Below are positions 49,501 to 61,500 of a DNA stretch of 64,000 nt, piece after piece. The position numbers and the translations under genes were made by a program. This stretch comes from Embiotoca jacksoni. Its lineage: Eukaryota; Chordata; Actinopteri; Embiotocidae. The stretch is from positions 6,188,501 to 6,252,500 of the forward strand of contig JAKOON010000004.1 of the NCBI GenBank assembly GCA_022577435.1, in the 5' to 3' direction. Within the stretch, counting starts at the first letter, position 1; the number at the start of each line of letters is the position of its first letter. The notes below the pieces were generated by a model that was not told where the DNA came from, did no database searches, and saw nothing but the letters and a program-made list of their open reading frames with translations.

Positions 49501-52500
49501 GTCTCACAGTAGTTCTCCTAGAAACCAAACGACAACAACGACAAAACACGGGTGAGTGGACAGCAACTTTCAGTGTCCAAACATGGGCTGACTCTCCATC
49601 GCTCTGAAGACGCATCATCATGTCAGGTTGTGCGTGTATACGCAGGCCTGCTTTGTATTAATCATTTACGGCTGTTGATTAAATGCCAACCTGTTCTTAC
49701 ACTTTAATTTCTCCAGTGCAGAACTCCATTATTTTAAAGCTACTTTTACATAGCAAGAGGGTAAAGCTAAAATTTGACATAATCACGGATTAAGTTTGAC
49801 AAAACAAAAATTACATCACCTCACTGTTAACACTGTGAGTCTATAATACAATTTACATAAGAAATACATGTATTCTTCTCAGTGTCTTTGGTACGGACAA
49901 AAAAAAACGCTGATCTGTTTTGTCAACGGGAGGAAACTTGAGTACCTGGCTGGTGTCTTTGGCTGGAGCAGGACTGCTGGGAACTTCACTCTTGACCTGA
50001 GGAGGGACGGGCGAGACGCTCTGAGTAGAGGTGACACTCTTCGCCGTCTCCTCCTCCTCTCCTTCGCTGCTGTGTGCCGAGCTGGAGTGAGCTTCATCCT
50101 CAGAGGTCAAGAACTGCTGATACCGGCTCGGCACTGACGACTTCTTGGGAACATCAACGTCACCGTTGACACGCTTGTGTGGGTCGTCCATCTGTCCGGG
50201 AGGAAAGTGGCAGAGAACACAGCGATTTAGTCTCAAGTACATCAGGGTGTAAAATAAACTTGAAAAACTCCTTCGTATAGCTGGTAAACATGTTGTCAAC
50301 TAGTTTTAAACACGTGTCAAACTGTTGCAAGTGTCTCCCCCTGACAAGTAAACGTAACTACTATTCAGTGTAACAGAAAAGACACTGAAGGAGGCTGAAA
50401 ATAGCAGCACTGGCAGTTCACTTAGCATTATAAAAGCACAGGCTTCATCCATTATTCATATCGTAATCAGATCGGACCTCTGGATAACATTGATGTACTG
50501 AAAACAAATGATCTCATTAACGTTATAAAGGTTTCTTACACACATTGGTCTCATCCTGCCCTCTAGATGTCCTTGTGCTGAACTGCTAGTTTGTGTTTGG
50601 TTGTTAAACTATCTAGTACTCACTGTAAAGGCTCGGGGAAGAGAGGTGATGCGGGAGGCCTGGGTCCCGAAGGGCCTCGGTGTGACAACTGAGGTTAGGC
50701 GTGCGCTATCCGATCTCTGGTAGCTCCTGGGGAGGGAGGCGGGAACCCGAGACACCCCGGGAGGCTTGGGTTCCATTGAGCTGAGCTGTGGTTGTTGTTT
50801 GTACAGAGAGCCAGAGGAGGGGGCCTCCACCTTAGTCGGTATACTCAACAATGAGCGCCTTGGATCGGGCACCTTTTGTAGGGAGGAGAGAATACTTATG
50901 GCCTCCTCTTTCTTGGCTGTGCTGGTGTGTGCCGAGACACGACTTCTCTGTTGAGCAGCCGGAGGCTTGGAGCTGTTTACCGAGCTTGGCCTGGTAGGAG
51001 TGATGGTGGGAGTGAAGGTGGTGGTCGTAGAGTTGCTGCCTGCAGGACTGTCCACGATGTACACTTCCCGTGAGGTGGGAAGGGAGGTGGCCTTGCCAGT
51101 CGCTGGAGAAGCAGCAGGGGGTTCTTCCACTTTCAAAGAGGGCTCAGACGGCTCCGAGGAATAATAAGGAGTGTCAATAGTGTAGCTTCTGGCAGGAGAG
51201 GTTCGAGTGCGGGGGGAAGCGACGGGTTTCTCAAACACGTCCTCGACGGGTTTCTCAAACACGTCCTCGTCTAAGTAAGAGAGAGATCCGAGTCGACTGC
51301 CAATGCTGTTCTTTCCTTTACCTTCTCTGTGAACCGAAGAGAGAGCAGAGAAAATGGATGGAAATAAGTTGAAACAAATTGGACAGTGATAGGTAAAGTT
51401 AAAGATGAAGATGAATGGATGAGCATGGAGTGACAAGGAGGAGAGCAGAAAGCGGAGCACAAGTTGAAAAGAGGAGGGCACAGAGATGTGGGGCAAAACA
51501 GGGGAGGCAGGTTGTGAGCCATGATTAAATTACACTTTCACTCTGACTGAACGGCACAATTACAGCCTCCTCATTCACTCCAGCTGTACTAATCATGTAC
51601 GTTGTCTCTGTTTAGCACTGCAAAAGTTCTCATACACCCATTTTCTTTTATTACCTTAGCAAAGAGTCCCCCTCTGAGGGTAGGAAAGGTGTACAAGAGG
51701 AAAAAAATTCAGTGTGCGATCCTTTTTAGTAACAACCAGGATCACAAATTAAAAATAGAAATCCTACAGCAGTAAGTTTACCATGCATCATCAGATCAAA
51801 AGTACCTGATCAAGTGTTTTTTTTTTTTCTCACCTCTCTTCTTGCATCTGCTTGAAGGTCTTGGACCTTTGGTTGCTGCTGTACGTGGTCTGCTCTATCT
51901 TCTCCCTCTCCTCTTTCTTCTTCACGATATCAGAGTTGACGCTCCGGCGCCTGTTCTTCCATTTGCTCAGATCCTGCAGGGAAAGCAAACTCAGGTCATA
52001 TCATGCATCATAATCTTAATATCTTCATCTTAAATCTGGATAAAACACACAGTTTGTGTTGCATAGCTAAGTGTAGAGCTGAGGGGAGTGAAGTTGAGGA
52101 GAAGAGGGAGAGACAAAAAAAGGGAAAGGGCTACATTTGAAGGTGTTCTATTTGTGTGCTTTAGACTCCTCCCGGCTCACTTCCCCTGCGTATTGGGGAC
52201 TGAGCGACCTAAATGCTGCTTTAAGACTCTATTATTTTGCCATGACACCAATCAGACTGCTGACAGGCATCACAACCAGTCATGTATAAGTGGATAACTT
52301 TTTATTACTCATAATGTTTCAAGCTAAAACTGATCATTTAAAATTAATATTTAAAAAATATTTTCCAGTGATGCTGAATCTTCACAGAAATAAATTTTAC
52401 ATTTGATTAAATCTGCTTATTTTCATCCTTGTGTCTCTGTTTTACATCATCTGTCTATATTACATCATAACATCATCTCATCTTAATTCTATTATTAGTA

Positions 52501-55500
52501 TTTACAGCATGTGGTGATCCTTGCCAACACTGTGATTTGGAAATGAGGACAGTCCATAGCCAGAGGGCAGTGCTGCTCCAATCAGTGTCTGTCTCTGTCT
52601 CTGGCTTCAATCTAAACAGCTCTTTTTTCACCCTGTGGTTATCCACGGAGCGACATCACAACACTTGCTCTTCTGATTGCTACACAGATCCCAGAGATCA
52701 TGTGCTCGACTTTCACTTCAAACTTATCTGCCCTGGCACCAAACAATATACATTCACATACCATGAAAGGTGGCAATCAAATAGATACCCTCAATGATTA
52801 GAGCACAAATATCAGTTCTACTCACATCCTGCCACTTATCATCGCTCTCCTTAGTCTGCTCCCGAAACTTCTGCATCTCTTCATAGTGAACCCGTCGGTT
52901 GATCGCCGGCTCGGCCAGGATATCACTTGTTGATTTACTCCTGTGGAGGAGAAAGTGGAAAAGAATAAGAGACGTTTTTAAGCATCAGTGAAAGCAAGTG
53001 GAGTTAATGCTCAGATTAAATATTGAAGGAAGAAGCTTAACACAAGGTAAAAATAAAAGGTTTTAAATAAAAAGAACAAGTCCACTCCCAAGTATGCATG
53101 CACCATCTCTTACCATTGTGTCATAAAAGACAAGCTGCAGAAACAAAACATCACCAAAAACTCAAATAAATTCAGCTGTGTGCCCTCCATCCATATGTTT
53201 GGCACTGTTGCTGAAAATAAAATGGATTAGACATTTAACCGTAATAAAGTGTTAGTTTGCCCACACAGCACACAGGTCAACCACAAAGCTGTGGAGTGAC
53301 ATAAGCTCAGAGGGTTAATAACATATATCACAGTCCTCACCATCATGCAAAACAGCAAAGTCTTAGTAAGAATTAGTTTTCACATACCTGTAAAGATTTA
53401 CTCGTGTCATATTGCTAACAGTTTGTAGACCACTGCTCAGTCATAACTCTCACTGGGACACACAGCGGTTCAGGTAGATGACCCAGCATATTGCTATTGT
53501 ATGAATCTTTTCACTTTGTTGCTTTGTCAATGTTGCTTTGTGGAGCAACGACCCCCCCCCCCCCTTTAACCGTGAACTTGGCCCTGTGCCATACAATACT
53601 CAATGTTGTGTGTCAGCAGTTAGCAGCTAGAGAGTGAGAACAACAGCACAAAAGCAGGAGGCAGCAGGGTGCGACTGTAAGAGGTCAGAGCGAATGCAAA
53701 CGTGCCACATTCCTGGGAGCCCATATCAACTCACCCGTCGATACTCTCTTGCATGTGGTGCTGTCTAGGAAACCGGAGAGAACCACAGACAACAAAAGTC
53801 ACATTTCTGCACACTTGTCTTTGAAAGTGAATCCGAGAGCGGTCTGCTCAAGAACTTGGGACCAATCAGCGACTCTTACACCAGCTCAACTGGTGGGCCC
53901 TTGAATGTACCCAGCGAGAACATAACTCTGCTCTTCTTCACTCTATACGCTGAAGAGATTAAAGGTGTGTACATGCTGGGTTTACAGCGCAGTATCACAT
54001 TTCCTTGGCCTCACATGTGGCTGTGGAGGTGTGTAGAAATGTATCTCTCCCTAAACAATGCTGCCTTTCTGGAGACTCCAACATGCCGTCACTGGAAACA
54101 TGACTTTACATACGAGAGTGAATTAAATCCAGATGCGCTTGACTGAGGTTAAATGGTTGCTTTGTGTGTAAGTCTGCTCATGTGAAAACACTGCAGTGCA
54201 GATTTGTGTTGAAGTTACTATGGAGTCCACGAGTCACATCTTCTCTCAGAGCAGTGTGGAATTTCTACAGTTTTTCATGTGGGCACAACAGGCGAGACTA
54301 CATTCAGTCGCTCTGCTTGGTATATGTGGATATTTCTTAGCCTTGAACCTTTCCACACTGATGCTGCTGCATAGTTTTACTTGTTGGTGTAAAATTCCTT
54401 TTGCTGAGAAAAACAACACTGCACTCGGGTCAGATCCAAAAGGTCAACAAATAGCAGTCAACGCAATCCATCACAAGATTATGAAGTTGCGTTTTCTTTC
54501 TTTATTGAGGAACAATATTTCTTCCATTCGCAGGCAAACTCGGTCTGATAGGAAAACAAAACTAAAGGCAAAATTCTGTTCTGTTCTGCACTTGATCTAC
54601 CAAATAATTTACTCCAAAAATACTTCATGCTGTTCATAAAACCATTGTTTTGCTCATAGATCACTTCAAAATACATTCGGTTTATTGTGCAATCTGCGCG
54701 TCCCCTCTGCATTTACATAACATGTGTTTGTGATGTAAGATAAAAGCTTTTTACGTACAGGAAACCATATTGAATTTCCTTTTGTTAAAGTTTTTCTGAC
54801 TGGAAACACTCTTTCTTTCCCACAATTCTGGGCTAACAACAAACATTTAAAAATAGGAAAAGTTCTGAGTTGTTTTCGAGATTAATTTCACTACATTTCC
54901 TTCACTGTGGTTTGTGTGGAAATATTCGGGACAGATCGAGTGAATGCAGAAGGAACTTATCAGTTTTCAGAAACAAGAGCATAACTGGGTAAAACTCTCT
55001 GACTGTAAGGGCCCTTAAACCAATCATTAGCCAGTCGAGAGCAATTCACTATCAAACAGAGAATACTTAAATACTGATATGGCACAGAAACAATAAGAAG
55101 ACAACAGTGGAAGAAAAAGTCTATAATGTTGGGGTTACCAATCAGGCACTCTCACATCACTCTGTTTCTACAACTTGAGAGCAGCGAGCCTCTCCACCAA
55201 AAGCTTCTTCTTATATCTTAACTGACTGGCTTCCCTGATGGCTTGCCACCTCTGCAGATCCCCTTCGCTGCAGGAGGAAGGTACTGAGGGAGTCATCTGA
55301 CCTCTCAGTGAGCTCTGGCTCTGATCACAACAAACTCCGAGCTTCCGAATTAGCATGTCATCGGTTTTAGGACGCATCTCCTTCTCAATTTGATTCTGGT
55401 TAGTCGTTGCTGCATCCTGAGTCAGAGGACATGGAGGGCAGAGGAGCCTGGCCTTGAGTTCAGGAGGCAGAGCCCACGGCTCTGGGACGTGCATGGGGGA

Positions 55501-58500
55501 AAAGTTGTCAGGGGCTCCAGAGAGCGGCCGTTGCTGCTGAGCCTGCTGGGTTTTCTCTTTACGATACACCACATCGTCCTGCTCGATGTCGGGGAAATCG
55601 GTTTCCTCAGTGGCTCCACGGCCGTGTTGCTGGGTGATAATATTGAGCTGCGGCTCAGATGTGTAGAGTCGACGGTTGCCAGACAGATGAGTCTTCATGA
55701 TAGCCAGTTCAATGTTGGACTGGAAGGTCAGGGTTCGCCTGGTGAACATGTCATCGTTCTCCAAGTCAGGGCAAATGCTTTCATAATCAAAAGGGTCCCG
55801 GGGCTCCCGGGGGTCTTGGCGTCCCAGGAGGGGCCACCTCTCACATTTGACCAGTCTGGGACCCGAGGTGGGGTCCACAGGGGCAAACACCAGTGGGGGG
55901 GTCTCTAACAGAGGGGGATGTATCTTGGGAAGCTGTGGGAGAGTGTGTGGTTGGACATGAGGACTGCATGGTGGGCAAAAGGAGAGAAAAGGACACAGAG
56001 GTGATGAGTGCATGCAAGTGAACTGGGTCAAAGAGCAAGAAAAGGAGGAAAAGATACAACAAGCAGCAGCCATAGTGGTGAACTTTGATTCAAACAGATG
56101 TTGATCAAATGAGGATTTTACAATCACACTGCTATAAAATAAAACAGTGATTCTAGTTGCAATAAAAAAGGTAAAGTCTTGCCTATAATAGATTATACTA
56201 AAAATAGGATAATACTGAGACAGCCTATTTCCCACTAAGGTCAGTGCAAGCAAAATGCTTTATTCAGCATGTTAGGGCAACTCCAGTAGCTTTGTGTATT
56301 TTTTCATTAGTATATTAGAAAGCAGCTCATCAAAAATTGAGCCCCAACAAGGAGCCAATTATATTTTTCCTATGAAATCTGGATGCTCTAAAATATTCCT
56401 GCATCATCACAATCATGCAGCTGTATCGACCTTTTCCCCACTACAAGGGTGGTTTGAGCCGAGGCCTCGTGTGTGTGGGAGTGAGAGGGAGATGGGCCGG
56501 AGGGAGAGTGGGCAGAGGAGAGCCAAGGACTGCTGTCACAGTCTGAGTCATCTGACGAAGAGCCCGACTTCTTAGGGCTACAGGCGAGGACAGCAGGATG
56601 GATGAAGGGAAAAGGATGGAGGAAGACAAAAGTAACAGCGAGGAGAGGAGAAAGAAACATAAGTGGGAGGAATTTTCACTGAACTGACCAAAGAGTTCAA
56701 AATGTATCATCCAAAAAGGTGAAATTTGCATGCAATTATTTAAGGAGAGCAAAATCAAGTGTGTCAGATAGGAAGTAGGAAATGAATATGCAAGCGTTTA
56801 AATTCATCCTATGGTTTTACTACTCTCTGAAAGAGTATAAATATATGAATATTATGGGCACACAAAGGGAATGGGGCTATGTGTGTATGTTTGTGTTCCA
56901 TCTCATGCTGTATTTGAATGCCCTCACACACCTGAAGCCTTGTATCTTCTTGTACCAGGGCCTCCTCTGAGAGCCCAGCTTGATCTTCTGTATGTGAACA
57001 TCTTCTTCGGGCGTCCAGAACTTAGGTAAGAACTTGTCGTAAGATACAGTGCTTGCAAGCTGTGGTTTGGCACCCATTTTACGGGAATAGAGATCATCTT
57101 GGATGGGGTCAGCATAGCCCTCTTCATCATCCTCATCCTCAGAGTCATCGTATATCTCCCTGAACAGGCTGTCGGTGGACACGACTCGGCGGTGGTCCAC
57201 CCTCACGGAGCCGTGCTGCGGGGGCTGAGTTTCCCCTCTGTTGATGCCGCTGCTGCTCAAGAGAGACAGCCAACCACACATGTCAAAAAGAGGTTTTCAG
57301 CAGCAGCCAGCACACCAGTCACACAAAAAGGAGCATGTTCCTCAAGCGCAACAGCCTCAACTGAAATGACGCAAGGATAAGCAAACCAATGCAAGCTCAA
57401 AACCAAACTATGAGGTCAAAATTGATTTGAGGAGTCATGTTGCCAACTCAAATCACTCCTCCAAGCTCATGAAATTCAGAAGGAGCTAATATGAAAATGC
57501 TGCAGCTAAAATCTCAAACTTATTCAAACAAAAACCAACAAACGGAAGACTTTGAAGCAGCGTTAGAGGCAGCACACTTTGACCAAAGACATCGCTCATG
57601 GTTACAATTAACCATGCAAACTGAGGGTAAGAGAAGCACTAAAGTTTGCTCTCATCAGGCAGGCACATCAAAGTCACACTGTCGCTTCATGTTCTCTGAC
57701 CTGAGGCAGGTCACATTTTGCTGAGGGGCAACATTGGGAGTCAAAGTGACCTTGGGCCGGGGGCCCCCTTTGCCCCCGGGCACCCTTGCCCCTGCCATGG
57801 GGCTGACGGGTACTGCGAAGTTGGTGGGAGGAGCTGGGGAGGGGCTCTGGAAGCGTCTGCTGGCCAGGTCATCCAGAACAAGATCCGGGTCCGGTCGGTC
57901 CGCATCCGAGTCACTGCCGCTTTCATACTCATTGGCCCACTGGGGATGAGCCACTGGCAAGGGACTCTGGGATACTTGACTGTAGCAGTCAGAGGAAATC
58001 CTTCCACTGATGTTGTCATTCAGCAGCAAAAATGAAACACAACACCATTGACCATTGACAGACAACACAGTGATGGGAGAGGCACAGACAGCCACCATGT
58101 CAGGCGTTTGAAGCACAAACCAGGAATTCAGGTGTAACCCTGCACTTCTACATCGCTTTTTGTAACATCACTTTTAGGCAAGAATAAAAGGAATAGTTAC
58201 TCTTCACTAATTTGCTGAGATGAGAAAACAGCACCTTCAAACAGATCAATATGCGCAGTGACTGTTATGGTACCTGATGAGTGGGACTTCGTCCTCTGTA
58301 TATGGGGAGCTGGCCCAGCTGCGCCGGCTGTCCTCATTGCGGTCGGCCCGTTTCTTCCTCAGCGGAGCAGGTACGTAGCCTGAAGATTTGTCTTTAGTGG
58401 GCAGGAACTGATTAAACTGGGCACTGGCTTTGGGTGTGATGACTAGCGACCGGCGGTAGCTGAGACTGTCCTTGTTCTCGGCCATCCTGAAGACGGAGTC

Positions 58501-61500
58501 TGCCTCAGTGTCACTACAACAACCTGGAACATGGAAGAAGACGAAAAGCTGTTAGACAGGGGAAAGGAGGGGGAAGGAAGAACGTGGGAGAAGAAGCAAT
58601 AGAGGTACATTTTAAAGAAGGACGAACGTAGTGAGAATGGAGAAATGAGTGAGGGGAGTGTGTTGTGTGTTCTGGCGTGACTTTGGAGGAGGAACAGAGG
58701 GGTGCAGGGTGGGGAACAGAGGCCTCATCATTTACAAGCTGGTGTGGAATGTCTCACTGCCCTCCATTACGGAGGACCGAACTGCTCTGAGATCACTGAC
58801 CAGCACTTTCCTCTCTTAAAATGAAACCTTACGTTCACAATCAGGTTTTAGTATAAATATGTCTCATCTTTCTCTGTGAGTTTTGACTGTAAATATTCAC
58901 TTTCAAATGCATACCACTAGATGGCAATAGGTATTTGTTTTCATAAATGGGAGTGATCTTTCTGGCTCCGGTGCAGGGTGTCTTCCCTGTTCACAAATAT
59001 TTGAAGTACTGAATAAATGAACTGGATTATAAATATTCATGCGGAGACACAATGTGAGAAAGTCTGAACAAACTAAGTGTGGGAGGGAATCTTAGAATAA
59101 CACATACAAGTTCACAAATGTAAAATAATGGACACTGTGGTCTCCTAAATGTAAGATAAAAAGAAGTAAGGAGAGCAACAGGGTTAAATATAGTGTGAGA
59201 ATATCTAAAAGTGTGTTCATGTCTGTGCGTGTGGATGGGGATGACATCACTTACCCTCGCTGCTGCCTTTCAGAGTGGCGTCAGATGAGATGCTGTGGGG
59301 TCGGGAGCCCAGAGAGTCCAAGCTGTCCAGGGAGTCGTCTCTTCTGTGTCCGCCTCCTTCTCCTCCTCTCAGATGGTAGAGCTCCTCTCGCTCCGAGTAC
59401 CAACTATCCCCAAAGCCGCTGTCTCGGACGTTGCTGCCTTTCTGACCGGCCGATTCCTGCAGAGCCTTTCGAACACACACAGACAGTCACACGTTCAGGT
59501 AGTAGGCTGCCAAATACAATATTTAGCCCCGCTGTGTGTGTGGTGAGATCTCCCAAATGGGGTGTGAAGTCTGTGTTGTCTGGGCTCTCACTCTTGCAGA
59601 TTCACTCACTGTAAACATGTGCTCCTACATTATCTATGAGGGGCGATGCACGGTCTAATTTAAAGGGAATAACCTCATTGTTTTCTCTTGTCTGCCATCG
59701 CTGCCATAACAAACCCACCCTGGATGAGTGTGTTTACTGCATGAAAAGAATGCCGATGCACATAAACACATAAGCAAAAGCCCTGGAGCCGCTTTAACCA
59801 GAAAGACTGCACACAAGCGAAAACCTGTCAGCCACTTAAAAAAGAAAATGATTTTCAGATCTGTAATCTGCTGAATCCCAGCAGACAATACACGTCCACA
59901 ATCTAAACCCTGCGTTACTGAACTTGGATTTGCCTGGCTAAACATACAAAATTTGCTGTAACCAACTGCTATTACTCAAAATCCGTGCAGTCAGTTGAAT
60001 TATAGAGGCCTCGCACACCACCTATAAATCAATGTGAAAGCGAAGTGCCAAATTCAACACTGGCATAAGCATTGAGAAGCAAACCGGCTTCGTCCAAAAA
60101 AAACAGAGGCTATTTTCACATGTAAACTATGCGAAGTGTGTTCCGTGCTGTAAACAAGATTAAAAATAGTTGAATCAAGGGATCAGGTCATTTATGACTT
60201 AACATAGCTTTGGTTTTAGTGGGCAGCAAACCGCGGCCCCTCGGCCTATTGCAGTCATTCCTCCGCACATAGTCGACATACCAGGGAGGATACAGAAATG
60301 TGCTGCGCAGTGGCTGTGAAAGAGGATTTCACTTGTGCCGATTTCTGGTTTCCACAAGAAAATTAAGCTTTTGTTTCATGACGGCATGAAAGAGACGGCC
60401 CGTGGTGATAATTCGCCACTTAGAGGAACTCACCTTGTACAGTGCTGTGCCCAATAATCCCTCAAATGCCTTGAAATTCAGGAAGGGTCCATCATAGAAA
60501 CGGTCACTCTGAGCTCTTCTACCCAGCCAGTAAATGGTGATCAACACCTGGAGAGAAGAAAAAATAACTTATTATACAGATCATACTACCTGTAAGTGGA
60601 AATGAACTGTAACCACCAGATAAACTATCAGGTTATCGCTGCACCTTTACGCTCAGTGATGAATGTACTGTGCAGAGCTACAGCAGGTGATTGTTATGAT
60701 AGTTGTAGCCCTGCTCTGACTGAGGGTCATATCATCCAGTGCCATGCTCTCGTTTCCAGGCTCATCCAGAATACTCTGCTGCCATTTGTGTGTGCATTAA
60801 TAGGCTGGACAGGTAAATATAGTGCACCAAAGCAAAAAAAAACATCACTACATCAACAATGCCACACCCCGATTACACATCACATGGTTCCCATTGACAT
60901 GTTGGCGCTTTGGTTTTATGTCAAGCAAGTCAGAAAATGAATATTGTTGCAGGATAAACAGGATAAAGCTGTGATGAGAGACAGTGTTTCTAGCATGGAT
61001 TTCACTTGCAATGAAAATTAAAAACTAAATTTGAGACTACTACCACATGTACACAAATCACTTCAAAAAAGAGCCACTGAAACACCTTGATACCCTAATT
61101 TAGAGATGGAAGGCCTTCAACATATTTCAAATGTATTTGTTTCACCAAAACAAATTCATAAAAATGGCAGTACTGCAAAAATGCAGGAGCAAATATTGTC
61201 AGTCAATTAATGATGAAAAACAACTAAAAATACCAATCTATTATAATAATTTGGCCCCTCTCCTGAATTTGTTTTGTACACGTCGCAGCAGTTCACTTGT
61301 TTTTTTTGCAGTGTGCACATAATAAATTGAGTGCGTGAATGAAAAAATAATAAAGGGAATAGGAGGCATCCTTGTGATCAGGGGAGTTGAAATGTTGACA
61401 GTGTAATCACAACATTTACATGTGAATGTGGATGGTAACCTTTGTCGGGTGTCATTCCTCTTTTTTTGCCTTTTTGCCCTTGTCATGTTTCACCATCTCC

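Noticed and set aside
54196..54639. Plus-strand 147-codon open frame
   Set aside because: No domain, intronic position, and composition like the surrounding AT-rich DNA.
55390..55908. Plus-strand 172-codon open frame
   Set aside because: Antisense of lmo7 exon D, which has coherent splice sites and protein similarity on the other strand.
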